This document shows, piece by piece, positions 1 to 10,389 of a stretch of DNA of 64,000 nt. Numbering within the stretch: position 1 is the first letter of the stretch; each line of letters begins with the position of its first letter. The position numbers and the translations under genes were made by a program. This DNA is from Nematostella vectensis (lineage: Eukaryota; Cnidaria; Anthozoa; Actiniaria; Edwardsiidae). The stretch lies in NCBI RefSeq assembly GCF_932526225.1, contig NC_064038.1, positions 13,265,070 to 13,329,069 of the forward strand, read 5' to 3'. The notes beneath the pieces were generated by a model. The model ran no database searches. It was not told the origin of the DNA and saw only the letters and a list, made by a program, of their open reading frames with translations.

Positions 1-415
1 ACGATGTCCCCCCTTGACAAAGTGTACTAGCTACCGGAAAAGACGATGTCCCCCATTTGACCAAGTGCACTTACTCACAGAAAAGACGATGTCCCCCCTT
101 GACCTGGTGTACTTACTACCGCAAAAGACGATGTCCCCCCTTGACCTGGTGTACTAACTACCGGAAAAGACGATGTCCCCCCTTGACCTGGTGTACTTAC
201 TACCGCAAAAGACGATGTCCCCCCTTTGACCAGGTGTACTTACTACCGGAAAAGACGATTCCCCCCTTGACCAAGTGTACTTACGACCGGAAAAGACGAT
301 ATCCCCCATTGAACAAGTGTACTTACTAACGGAACTAGTCGATGCCCCATTTGACCAAGTGCACTTACTCACAGAAAAGACGATGTCCCCCCTTGACCAG
401 GTGTTAAAAACATTT
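1..415. repeat. Minisatellite, about 40-bp unit with splice-donor core
   Basis: About ten units of 38-43 bp, each with GACGATGTCCCCC followed by TTGACCAGGTGTACTTACT on the plus strand. Read on the minus strand, each unit contains AGTAAGTA, a near-consensus 5' splice site. The same family recurs at 1260-2000, beside the exon that ends at 2003. The short frames across it are repeat translations, not genes. It lies downstream of exon 741-1148 and so probably inside the next intron of that gene. Confidence 0.9.
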
Positions 416-740
416 TTGGGAAAGATATTTAATGCTATATTAAAGGTATCATGCCATTCAATGACGAATACGAACTGATTATGATAACTTATATCGATTT
501 TGGATGTTCTATGCATGATTTCGAAAGGTAGGCTATTTATAACCATATGTCCTTAAATGACGTCATAATGATGTCATATTGTGTTGCTATATATCATTTT
601 GTTTCTCTTTGTCAGATAATGATTCTTTGAAAATTTGGTCATAATAGCTCCAATGGTTAAAAAAGTTACGGATTGGGGGCCGAAAGAGCTTTAGAAAAAG
701 CCACAGAAAGCCCGGTCTGAATAGGGTTAAACAAACTCAC
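416..740. other. Non-coding stretch, probable intron
   Basis: No supported exon or repeat was seen here. It follows the GTGAGT splice donor at 735-740 (minus strand) of the exon above it, so it is most simply intron sequence of the repeat-protein gene. Confidence 0.4.
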
Positions 741-1148
741 CTTCAGGACTAGTATTGTTCGCCTGGATGGTAGTCGGCTGCTTGGTAGAGCGAGAAGCTT
801 TCACTTCAAACCCTTCAGGAGATGACACAGCCTTGGAATTCTTAGAATCCGATTCTCGGAAAAGCTGCACAGGACAAGCCTGATTGGTTGACCACCCGTC
901 GTCGTCATTTGCCAGGACCATCGAAGATGACAAAGAAGCGCTTATTTCAAGGTTGTTGGGCAGACGCATTTGCCCTTCACTCCTTGAAAAAAGGCTAGAC
1001 TTGCTAGAATCTCTGATAGTCTCTTGAGGAGGGGAATTCCAGGGCTCCCTTTTCCTCTCTGGCTGGTTTTGGGCGTTGGTGTTTCTCGCCAGTGACGTAG
1101 TGAAGGATGATGTATCCGCTGTCTCAGACTCAGAAGACGACACATCTG
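741..1148 (-). CDS. Exon of the AKAP-like repeat-protein gene (Ser-rich segment)
   Basis: Open minus-strand exon of 408 nt bounded by a CTTTAG acceptor just above 1148 and a GAAG|GTGAGT donor just below 741. Both ends are phase 1, matching the exon at 2003-2404. The peptide is rich in Ser, Glu and Asn (it starts DVSSSESETADTSS) and has no recognised domain; it looks like a disordered tail. It is read as downstream of the exon at 2003-2404, since the joined codon gives TCA and the frame stays open. The gene continues beyond position 1 and no stop is used here. Alternatively it belongs to a separate gene, but phase and orientation argue for one transcript. Confidence 0.55.
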
Positions 1149-1259
1149 CTAAAGACAAAATGATAATGTTATTTCCTTCCCCGTCTGTCGGCCTAGTGTG
1201 TTAAATCCCTCGAACTTTCATAAAAAAAAAAAAAAATTACCACTAGAGCTAGATGATGC
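1149..1259. other. Intron sequence with poly-A run
   Basis: Short non-coding stretch on the acceptor side of the 741-1148 exon. It includes a run of about 14 A (T on the coding strand), as expected for a polypyrimidine tract, though it sits some 80 bp from the acceptor. Confidence 0.4.
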
Positions 1260-2002
1260 CAGCCCTCCCCCCATCCAACCAGGTGTTGTTAATGGCGGAA
1301 AAGACGATGTCCCCCTAGACCAGGTGTTCTTAATGGCGGAAAAGACGATGTCCCCCTTGACCAGGTGTTCTTAATGGCGGAAAAGACGATGTCCCCCTTG
1401 ACCAGGTGTTCTTAATGGCGGAAAAGACGATGTCCCCCTTGACCAGGTGTTCTTACTACCGGAAAAGACGATGTCCCCCCCCTGACCAAGTGTACTTACT
1501 AACGGAAAAGACGATGTCCCCCCTTGACCAGGTGTACTTACTAACGGAAAAGACAATGTCCCCCCTTGACCAAGTGTACTTACTAACGGAAAAGACGATG
1601 TCCCCCCCTGACCAAGTGTACTTACTAACGGAACTAGGCGATGCCCCCTTGACCAGGTGCACTTACTAAAAGAACTAGACGATGCCTCCCCCACCTACGT
1701 GTACTTATACCGGAGCTAGACGATGCCCCCCCCCCTTTGAAAATGCTTTACTTATTACTCGAGAAAGACGATGCCCCCCTTACTACGTGTACTTACTACC
1801 GGAGCTAGACGATGCCCCCCCTGAAAATATTTGACTTATAACCGCAGCTAGACGATGTCCCCCTTCACCACATGTTCTTACCACTAGTGCTAGCCTAAGT
1901 CCTCCTGAACATGTTTTACTAAGCTGGAGCTAGTCGACGCCAACCTGACCACGTCTTAGTGACAGCTTGGGCTAGAGGACCCCCCGTGACCACTTTACTT
2001 AC
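1260..2002. repeat. Minisatellite derived from an exon end and its splice donor
   Basis: About 17 units, regular between 1280 and 1690 and degenerate between 1690 and 2000. The plus-strand unit is TTGACCAGGTG, TACTTACTACCGG, AAAAGACGATGTCCCCC. The adjacent exon end (2003-2035) and its intron read GTGACCACTTTACTTACAAC then TGGAATGCGAAGATGTCTCC, so the repeats align to the exon 3' end plus its GTAAGT donor. The array lies in the intron between exons 2003-2404 and 741-1148. Frames crossing it are artefacts of the repeat. Confidence 0.85.
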
Positions 2003-2404
2003 AACTGGAATGCGAAGATGTCTCCCCTGACCGAGTCGAAGTACCAGTCGAGCACACTGAAGACCAAACGTAGCTCTCTCGCGAGTCCAGCTCCCAGGAA
2101 CTCCTGGAAGAATTACTTGGCAACAGAAGTGAAGAATTTATCTCATACCCTCTTTCATCCATCGAAGAACAGGAACTGTCATCGCTGAGATCTATCATCT
2201 CGTAAGGTGCCTCAGCTTGTTTGACAATTGGTACGGCCCTGTAATCCCTGTCACTCGAGGCCCTCCATAACGGGACCAGACGGTCGTTCGGAAGGCCAGT
2301 CAAGCTAAGGATCAGGTCGTTAGAACTCGCCTCGGTTAGATCTGGAAGGCTCTCAGGGATGCCGCTAGATATGGCATCGCTGCTAGAGCTTGAAACCACT
2401 TTGA
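2003..2404 (-). CDS. Exon of the AKAP-like repeat-protein gene (acidic, Ser-rich)
   Basis: Minus-strand exon of 402 nt. The acceptor is CTATTTCAG just above 2404 and the donor is CCAGTT|GTAAGT just below 2003. Phase 1 entry matches the phase 1 exit of the large exon 2541-4987, and phase 1 exit matches the exon at 741-1148. The peptide is Ser-rich and acidic (SSSSSDAISSG near the start, SDDSSCSSMDE later), with no recognised domain, and is probably disordered. An earlier acceptor at about 2434 is possible but would give a TGA after two codons. A second, weaker donor candidate (GTACTT) lies at 2041-2044. The end chosen here has the better consensus and is the one echoed by the neighbouring minisatellite. 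Confidence 0.6.
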
Positions 2405-2540
2405 CTGAAATAGAAGAGTGAACCCCATCAGATGACTGGATGTAAGAAAGACAGACAGACAGACGTAGGGAAGGACGAACGGACGTAGAGAAAGACAAAG
2501 AGACGATATATGGCTAGAGATATAACAAAAGGCATCTTAC

Positions 2541-4987
2541 CGCTTAGGCCAGTTCCTTCATGTTCTGAGCTATCATTTCCAGGTAGAATGGAAATATCAG
2601 CATCCCCATCACCATCGCTAACGTGATCGCTTGAGATCTTCTCAGACGTTTCAGTGTCAGCAACTGAGTTCTCGACCACTAGAACTTGAGGGCCTTCTGC
2701 TTCGAAGTCTTTCGGAGCGTTTATTGTTGCGCCAGAAGCAAGATTTCGGGAACTGTTTACCACTGCTTCGTGCCACGTCATTTCAAACTGGCGTTCGAAG
2801 TCCCGTCGCTGGTTCTGTACAACTACGCACGCCATGGACATCGCATTCTTCACTACTAGTTCGGCCGTGTTCTTGGTAATGAGTGTTTTCTTGGTTTCTC
2901 TCTCATCTTCTTTGGTCTTCTTTTCTATTGCGTCAAGCCACTGTAACTCGACCTTCCGTTCGAAGTCCCTTCGCTGGTGTTGCACAACAACGCACGCGTT
3001 AGTCATGGCACCATTCACAATCCAGTAAGCTTGATTCTTGGTAACTAAGGCTTTCTTTGCCTCATTCTTAGCTCTCGCTTCTTCCTCTTTTTTCTTGACT
3101 GCCTCGTACCACTTCATCTCGACTTTTCTTTCGAAGTCCCTTCGCTGGTGTTGCACAACAACGCACGCGTTAGTCATGGCACCATTCACAATCCAGTAAG
3201 CTTGATTCTTGGTAACTAAGGCTTTCTTTGCCTCATTCTTAGCTCTCGCTTCTTCCTCTTTTTTCTTGACTGCCTCGTACCACTTCATCTCGACTTTTCT
3301 TTCGAAGTCCCTTCGCTGGTGTTGCACAACAACGCACGCGTTAGTCATGGCACCATTCACAATCCAGTAAGCTTGATTCTTGGTAACTAAGGCTTTCTTT
3401 GCCTCCTCCTTAGCTCTCGCTTCTTCCTCTTTTTTCTTGACTGCCTCGTACCACTTCATCTCGACTTTTCTTTCGAAGTCCCTTCGCTGGTGTTGCACAA
3501 CAACGCAAGCGTTAGTCATGGCACCACTCACAATCCAGTAAGCTTGATTCTTGGTAATTAAGGCTTTCTTTGCCTCCTCCTTAGCTCTCGCTTCTTCCTC
3601 TTTTTTCTTGACTGCCTCGTACCACTTCATCTCGACTTTTCTTTCGAAGTCCCTTCGCTGGTGTTGCACAACAACGCAAGCGTTAGTCATGGCACCACTC
3701 ACAATCCAGTAAGCTTGATTCTTGGTAACTAAGGCTTTCTTTGCCTCCTCCTTAGCTCTCGCTTCTTCCTCTTTTTTCTTGACTGCCTCGTACCACTTCA
3801 TCTCGACTTTTCTTTCGAAGTCCCTTCGCTGGTGTTGCACAACAACGCAAGCGTTAGTCATGGCACCACTCACAATCCAGTAAGCTTGATTCTTGGTAAC
3901 TAAGGCTTTCTTTGCCTCCTCCTTAGCCCTCGCTTCTTCCTCTTTTTTCTTGACTGCCTCGTACCACTTCATCTCGACTTTTCTTTCGAAGTCCCTTCGC
4001 TGGTGTTGCACAACAACGCACGCGTTAGTCATGGCACCATTCACAATCCAGTAAGCTTGATTCTTGGTTACTAAGGCTTTCTTTGCCTCATTCTTAGCTT
4101 TCGCTTCTTCCTCTTTTTTCTTGACTGCCTCGTACCACTTCATCTCGACTTTTCTTTCGAAGTCCCTTCGCTGGTGTTGCACAACAACGCACGCGTTAGT
4201 CATGGCACCACTCACAATCCAGTAAGCTTGATTCTTGGTAACTAAGGCTTTCTTTGCCTCCTCCTTAGCTCTCGCTTCTTCCTCTTTTTTCTTGACTGCC
4301 TCGTACCACTTCATCTCGACTTTCCTTTCGAAGTCCCTTCGCTGGTGTTGCACAACAACGCAAGCTTTAATCATGGCCTCACTCACGATCAATTCAGCTA
4401 GGTTATTGGTTATAAGGGCCGTCTTTTCTGCCTTATTTTCCTGCTCTTTCTCTATCAACTCTCGTTGAACGACATCGTATGCGTTAGCGATGATATTATC
4501 AACGAGAAAGCAAGCTGTATCGGTTATTAAACGCTCTTCTTTTCTTATTTGTTCTTCTTCGATCAGCTCGCCTCGAACGATATCAACCGCGTTAGATATC
4601 GCGTCAGAAACTATCAACTTAGCTTGGTCATTCAAAATATTATCCTTCTTTTCTTCCTTGGTATCTCGTTCCTTTTCGACAAGTTCCTCTTCCTTTAGCC
4701 TTTCTGCTTCAATAAGCTCGCGTTGAACGAGGACACATGCGTTAGAAATGGCATCGCCCACAAGCATTTCTGCCTGGTTATTGATGATAAGCTCGATTTT
4801 TTCTTCCCTTCTGATGCGCGCCACTTCAGATAACTCGCGTTGAACAAGGTCATATGCAGTAGCAATAGCCTCGGTTGTTAAAATATCGGCCTGCGCATTT
4901 ATCATTTGTTCAACGTGTTCTTCCCTTCGGTGGCGTGCCTCTTCAATCAACTCGAGTTGGACATTGGAAACATCTTCAGGATTGTCG
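2541..4987 (-). CDS. Large exon of a repeat protein with tandem AKAP-like helices
   Basis: Exon of 2447 nt (about 815 codons) with acceptor TTTTTTTAG above 4987 and donor AGCG|GTAAGA below 2541. It encodes about 14 tandem units: roughly eight near-identical 57-residue units in the middle and diverged ones at each end. Every unit has an amphipathic helix such as AKLIVSDAISNA, AEMLVGDAISNA or AYWIVSGAMTNA, followed by a basic/acidic coiled-coil-like segment (QRRDFERKVEMKWYEAVKKK). The helix fits the published RII-binding pattern of A-kinase anchoring proteins: small, x2, two aliphatic, x2, two aliphatic, x2, small. I infer a multivalent PKA-anchoring or scaffold role; family membership is not proven. 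The exon ends in an acidic Ser/Asp tail. The true start lies upstream: the first Met inside the exon is at 4950, but the frame is open to the acceptor. Intron retention at 2541 would add a short tail and stop. Confidence 0.75.
2950..4370 (-). repeat. 171-bp coding tandem repeat
   Basis: About eight units with a period of exactly 171 bp (57 codons), visible from the recurrence of TTCGAAGTCCCTTCGCTGG near 3130, 3301, 3472 and 3643. Units differ at only a few positions (for example ACGCACGCG versus ACGCAAGCG, CATTC versus CACTC), implying recent expansion or homogenisation. The period keeps the reading frame, so unit number can change without breaking the protein. Confidence 0.93.
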
Positions 4988-6194
4988 CTAAAAAAACGAA
5001 CATTTTTTCCCTGTTAGGTTTCAAAATCTCCGCCTGGCTTTTGATAATAAGTTCCATCTTTTTCACCTCCATTCATGTTCAAACATAGCAAACTGATAGA
5101 ATTTTGCAAACGGTATTATGAACAATAGAACTAAGAAAATGTAACCTTTCTTAATGTAAACGATAGACTGGTATAAATTCAAAATAAATAAATCGCAACT
5201 AACTTTTGCAACACCCTGTGCGCGCAATTAAGATCCTTCAAAGTTATAATAGGTTTCTTTGTCATCTTAAAATGTATTTAATATACATAAAAGACAGTGT
5301 GTTGCTTATACTACGTAACACGTCAGGTAATACAAAGTGCTTCTGGCGTTTCCAAATAATTATTACAAGTGCAGATATTTTATTGCACATTGTAGAACTA
5401 CGTCAGATATTTCAAGTTGCAACAATGATTAAAAAGGTCATCAGGTAATACAATCTGCAAACAATGTCATTACAGAGTGCATCACGTATTACAATCTGCA
5501 AACAATGCCATTACAGAGTGCACCAGGTATAGCAAGCAGTAATGATATAGATATAGCAACATTTTCTTATTACAAAGTGCGTTAGTACAAGGTTGTCATT
5601 TGATTGAATCTTATCTAGTGTGAACAACCCAACATAGAGGCAACCTCCGCGAAAAAAAATGTCTACGCATGAGGTAGCTTGGGGCCCTGAGACGAGCTCA
5701 CAAGCCACAGTAAACTTGCTCAAAACACGGTCTCCGTTGAAATAGGTTCATACAACAGGCTATTAAATATGCTAGTTAAATATAAGAATGTAAACAAGAA
5801 GAACATAATTAATAAAAGCAGTTATGTTTATAATTATGACAATAAGAATATTGACCTTAACCTATATGAGGAATAAAGAGAACAAATAGTGCTGCAAGCG
5901 TGATAAATGCGAGGATTAAAGATAAACCGCACCACCGACCCTTACTGGATATAGAACAAATGCTTGCGTTAGTGAGAGCAACCTTCTGTGGGATATCCAC
6001 AGAAGGATAAATATGTCATATAAGGCGTCAGCCGAACCCCATCCCGTCATGACCTTAAAATGGGGTATGGGTTGTAGGAACGTTTCTGAAACAAAAACTT
6101 TCTTGGGGGTGGGGTGGGGGGCAAAAAGGAATACGAATGGAGTGCATAGTGATGATATGAGCCTAAAAAGTGAAATTTATCCTTTGTTTCTTTC
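4988..6194. other. Intron or intergenic DNA
   Basis: No complete gene was seen. At 5000-5075 (minus) a short frame reads KMELIIKSQAEIL, matching the pre-helix of the neighbouring repeats (KIELIINNQAEML). It is probably a decayed or alternatively spliced repeat unit of the same gene. At 5440-5545 a segment of about 55 bp is duplicated in tandem (AATCTGCAAACAATG, then CATTACAGAGTGCA). The rest is AT-rich with no recognised feature. Confidence 0.4.
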
Positions 6195-6475
6195 ATTTTA
6201 TCGTCATCTTTCTTCTTTCTTTCTTTCTTTCTTTCTCTCTCTCTCTTTTTCTCTTTCTTTCTTATTTTCTTTATTTTTCTCTGCTTTTTTTCCTTCTTTC
6301 TTTTTTACCTTTCTTTTTTCTCTCTGATTTTTTTCTTTCTTACTTTTCTATTTTTCTTCCTTTATTTATTGCTTATTGTCTCTTTCTTTTTTCTCTACTT
6401 ACTCTCCTCTCTCTTCTTTTTTATTTCTCACTTTCTCTTTCTGCTCCTTTTTTTCTATATTTGTCCGTTCTTCTG
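6195..6475. repeat. Polypyrimidine tract, TTTC/CTTT microsatellite
   Basis: About 280 bp almost purely C and T on the plus strand, with TTTC repeats at 6205-6240. The Phe/Leu/Ser-rich reading frames here are compositional artefacts. Confidence 0.9.
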
Positions 6476-6562
6476 CAAAATCACCTCACCACCCAACCTG
6501 CCCTCATTCAAATCCAGCATTCTTCCAAACTGACAGACTACTCCAACCTTTCTAGTAGGCCA

Positions 6563-6968
6563 GGGGGGACTCCGATAAAAACAGACGGGGTGATCATCGG
6601 CAAAATAGATTTTAACCCTAAGGAAAAGCACTTTGGGCGTGGTCGACAGAAATTCTTACCCCTAAGAGATGGCATATTGGGTGTGATCGAGGGAACTTTT
6701 AAACCCTAAGAGATGGCAGAATCGAAAAAAAAACGTTAAACACCCCCTTAGGAATAGCAATTGGTAGAATTTTATACCCTTAGAGACAACAGAATCAGAA
6801 AAAAATGTTAAACATCCCCTTAGGAATAGCAGTTGGTTGAATTTTATACCCTAGGAGATGACAAAATCGGAAAAATCCTTTAACACTCCTAACGGATGGT
6901 AGTTGATCGAAATTTTATACCCTTAAAAAATCACCCCTGTCTATTTTCCTGGAGAGTCCCCCCCCCCC
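6563..6968. mobile_element. Foldback/MITE-like element A
   Basis: The left edge GGGGGGACTCCGATAAAAAC and the right edge (reverse complement) GGGGGACTCTCCAGGAAAAT form related inverted ends, each followed by AGACNGGGGTGAT. The interior is about five tandem units of 65-80 bp carrying ACCCTNAGAGATG, CAGAATCG, then TTAAACACCCCCTTAGGAAT. The same unit occurs in the element at 8987-9904. It has no coding capacity. The exact ends blur into G/C runs, so no target duplication can be assigned. Confidence 0.6.
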
Positions 6969-6986
6969 ACCCCGGGTATTTAACGC

Positions 6987-7352
6987 TTGGTACTCAATTG
7001 GTACCCATTGGCTCTTGGTGTGCATACTACCCAGTTATATGCTAAGCAATCGTACCTCACTGTCGAGAAGCTAAGAGAACTGGAGACGCTGAAAAGGTGT
7101 TCTCGTGGAGAAATAGGAGAGTCAACTGAGACCAGGGCAGACAGCACGATGTCTGAGTGGGCCTCAGTGGTTTTGGGGAAAGGCGCTGTCTTAATGTTGC
7201 TGATGGTAGGGTTGCTGCTAGGCCCAGCGATACCATGGTCACAAGAGCAGGAGCTTATAAAGTCAGCCTCACCGCTACATCCAGGGATCGCCAAGGGATC
7301 ATCTATACAGGAAAATGACCAATTTAGATCAAAATTGTTCATTGAAAAGTGA
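6987..7352 (+). CDS. Doubtful 121-codon open frame
   Basis: A plus-strand frame with a hydrophobic segment (VVLGKGAVLMLLMVGLLLG), lying between a foldback element and the minisatellite. A 120-codon frame is open on the opposite strand over the same bases, so openness is weak evidence. I recognise no family, and no splice sites or promoter support it. It could be an exon, or chance. It is listed because it is the only non-repetitive stretch between 6970 and 7350. Confidence 0.15.
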   Translation: MVLNWYPLALGVHTTQLYAKQSYLTVEKLRELETLKRCSRGEIGESTETRADSTMSEWASVVLGKGAVLMLLMVGLLLGPAIPWSQEQELIKSASPLHPGIAKGSSIQENDQFRSKLFIEK

Positions 7353-8986
7353 GGGATGAGTGAGGGACATGTCAGGGATGGGTTGATGGTGGGTGTGGAA
7401 TGATGTGGGAGGAAAAGTGAGAAGTGAGAGATAGGAAAATGTTAGGGGTGAGTGGGGGATGGGTAAGGGACAGGAGATGGAAGGGTGAGGGAAAGTTGAG
7501 TGGCAGGTGAATGTTAAACATTTGTGAGGAATGAATGAATGATAGGAGAGTATCTGGTGAAGGACGAGTGAGGGATGGGTGATGGATAGGTGAGGGATGG
7601 GTAAGGTATGGGTGAAGAATGGGTGAGGAAGAAGTAAGAGATGAGTGAGAGACACGTAACAGGTGAGATGAGTAAAGAATGAGTGTGAGTTAGGAGAAGA
7701 ATTGGCGAGAGATGGTGGGAGAGGGATGGGGGCATTGAAGCAATGTGTTAGGGAGATGTGAGGAATGGGTGATGAATGGGAGGGATGGGGTCCAAGTGAG
7801 GGATGAGCCAGAGATGGGCAAGAGACAGGCAAGGAATAGGAGAGGGACAAGTAAGGGATAGGTGATAGATGAGAGATGGGTGGGCAATGAGTGAGATATA
7901 GGAGAGGAATTGGTGAGGGATGGGAAAGGATGAGTGAGGGATGAATAAGGGACAGGTGATAGGTGAGTAAGGGACACGTGAGGTATTGGTGAGAGATGGG
8001 TGAGAGATGTGTGAGAGATGGGTAAGGCAGAGGTTAGGGCTACGGATTGACACGAGATGATGAAGGATGGGCGAGGGATGGATGAAGGATAGGTAAAGGA
8101 TGGGTGAGGAATGAGTAAAGGGTGGATGGGGGATGGGTGAGGGATGGTTGAGTGACAGATGAGGAAATTAGTGAGAAATGAATGAGGGGTGAGTTAGGGA
8201 CAGGTGAATGGTAAAGATGCGAGGAATGAAAAACAGATAGGAGTTTAGGGTAAGCGATTAGTGAGAGATGGGTAAAGGTCAGGTGAGGGATAGTTTAGGG
8301 ATGTGTTAGATGGGTGAAGAGATGAGTGAGCGATCAGTGAGAGGTGGGTAAAGGACATGTGAGGGGTAGGTTAGGGGGCATAGATGAGTGAGGGATGGGT
8401 GAGGGAGGAGTGAGGGATGGGTGAGGGACAGCTGTGAGGTATTGGTGTTGGATGGGTGAGAGATGTGTGAAAGATGAGTTAAAGATGGGAAAAGCAGAGG
8501 TGAGAGATGGGCTAGTAATTGAGGGGCAGGTGAGAGAGGGGGAAATAATGGATGAAGGATAGGTGGAGGCAGGTAAGAGACGGGGAAAAGATGGATGAAG
8601 GATAGGTAAAGAATGGGTGAGGAATTAGAGAAAGATGGGTGAGGGGTACGTGAGGGATGGGTAAGGGATGAGTGGCAGATTAGAAACAGGCAATAAAATG
8701 GATGAGAGAATGAGGAGAATAAGGGATAGGTAAGGGAAAGGCGAATGGTAAAGATGGGTGAGGAATGAAAAAAGATAGGAGAGTGTTGTGTGAGGGATTA
8801 GTGTGGGATAGCTAAAGGACAGGTGAGGGATAGGTTAGGGATACGTTAGATTGGCGAGAGATGAGAAATGGGCAAGGGACAGGTGAAGGACAGTAAAGGG
8901 ATAGAGGAGGGATAGGTGAGATATGAGTTTAGGATGGGTGAGGGATAGGTGAAAGATTGGTGAGGGATGGTTGGGGGATGAAGTCA
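7353..8986. repeat. Degenerate 11-bp minisatellite (GGGATGGGTGA type)
   Basis: Imperfect tandem repeats of GGGATGGGTGA, with variants such as GGGATAGGTGA, GAGATGAGTGA and GGGACAGGTGA. The 11-bp period cycles through all three frames, and because stop codons are rare in the unit it produces open frames on the minus strand (SLTHPSPIPHLS-like). These are not genes. The same family flanks both copies of the large mobile element. Confidence 0.9.
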
Positions 8987-9904
8987 GGGGGGGGACTCTC
9001 CAGAAAAGTAGACGGGGATGATCGTCAGATCTTTTAGGGTATAAAATTTCAACCAACAGCGATCCCTTAGGGGGTGTGGAAGGATTTTCCCGATTTTGCC
9101 ATCTCTTAGGGTATGAATTCGGCCAACTGCTATTCCTAATGGGGTGTTTAACTTTTTTCCGCTTGTGTTATCTCTCCGGATATAAAATTCGACCAACTGC
9201 TTTTCCTAAGGTTTTTTTTTTCAGATTCTGCCATCTCTTAAACACGAGATTCCGATATAAAAGGGAAAGCTCCTCCCACCCCCGGGCTCAAATTTGCAAT
9301 TATAATCAAAACACTGCCACGCTAGCGGTCACAAATTACAAGTCTCCTGTCAAATTGCTTATTTCTGAGCCTAAGTCGGCTGGAATAAAACTATTTTTCC
9401 ACAGGTAACAAAACAGTTGTGTTAAGAGATTGATAAATGTGTTATTTGCTGTCCACTCACGTTTTCGGTGCAAAAGTTTAATTTTTTCTAGGCATCTGCA
9501 TAAATTATTATCGCGCTGTGATAAAAATGCTCGTATTTTAAACCGCACACATCTTGGTATAGCATTTTTTTACGATAGGTAGAAATATTTTTCGGTGGAC
9601 AACTCTAGGAATGATATTTAATTTAGTTTAGTATATGAAGTTTGAATTTAGCGCCCAGAGCAATCGTCCTGGCATGTTGGCTCATTGACGGCTGATTGAT
9701 GACTGATTGTTCTTGAGCCCGGGGCTGGGAGGAGCTTTCCCTTTTATAGCGGAACCTCGTGTTTAAGGGTTAAAAATGTCTTCGACCAAACCCAATTTGC
9801 TATGTCTTAGGGGTAAGAATTTCTGTTCACCACACCCAAAGTGCCTTTCCTAAGGGGTTAAAATCGATTTTGACGCCCCTGGTTGTCTTTATCAGTGAAC
9901 CCCT
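8987..9904. mobile_element. Foldback element B with unique centre
   Basis: Inverted arms of about 200-300 bp at 8987-9290 and about 9705-9904 flank a unique centre of about 415 bp. The clearest inner arm match is TATAAAAGGGAAAGCTCCTC at 9255-9274 and its reverse complement near 9730-9750, continuing into a CCCGGGCTC motif on both sides. The outer ends carry GGGGACTCTCC on the left and AGGGGTTCACTG (reverse complement) on the right, each followed by AGACNGGGG or AGACAACCAGGGGCG. It shares its internal units with element A. It is embedded in the 11-bp minisatellite and has no coding capacity. Confidence 0.65.
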
Positions 9905-10389
9905 TGAACAGTGATCAAGAGAGGGACAGGAGAGGGACAGGGGAGGAATGAGTTTGGAATGTGTGAAAGAAAGGTGACGGATTAGTAAGGGATAAGTGAG
10001 GAACAAATGATGGACAGTTTACGGATGGGTAAAGGATAGGAGGACAGGTGAGATATGGATGAGAGATTAGTGAGGGATGTGTAAGGGACAGGTAATAGGC
10101 GAGAAATGAGTGCAGAATAAGTGAGAGATGGGAGGTGGATACAGGCAACAGAAGAGGGAGGGAAGGGTGAGGGACACAGGTGCGTTCCCAGGATTGGCTG
10201 AGGCGGGTGTGCAGTCATAGGTTTCATATGGAAAAATCGAAGTATTGGAAGATTCATTAATAAGAGATAACCCACTTTTTGGCCTTCAAAGAGGGTGCGC
10301 GCGTACCCTGCTCACCCCCTTCGTACACACCTCGGACAAGCGAGCAATGGGTGAGGAACAGGGGATGAATTGGTGATGGATAGTTATAC
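9905..10389. repeat. Degenerate 11-bp minisatellite with a short unique insert
   Basis: GGGACAGGAGA and GGGATGGGTGA variants mixed up to about 10170 and again from about 10340. They are separated by about 170 bp of less repetitive sequence in which no gene is visible. Confidence 0.75.

Noticed and set aside
1371-1694. TWSRGDIVFSVSKY-type repeat proteins on either strand
   Set aside because: Translations of the splice-donor minisatellite. They resemble the neighbouring exon end because the repeat derives from it.
6013-6709. Phe/Leu/Ser-rich frames resembling a membrane protein
   Set aside because: They come from a CT-only tract with a TTTC microsatellite; the hydrophobicity is compositional.
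7329-8053. Ser/His/Pro/Leu-rich minus-strand frames
   Set aside because: Products of the GGGATGGGTGA minisatellite; the same peptides appear wherever the array occurs.
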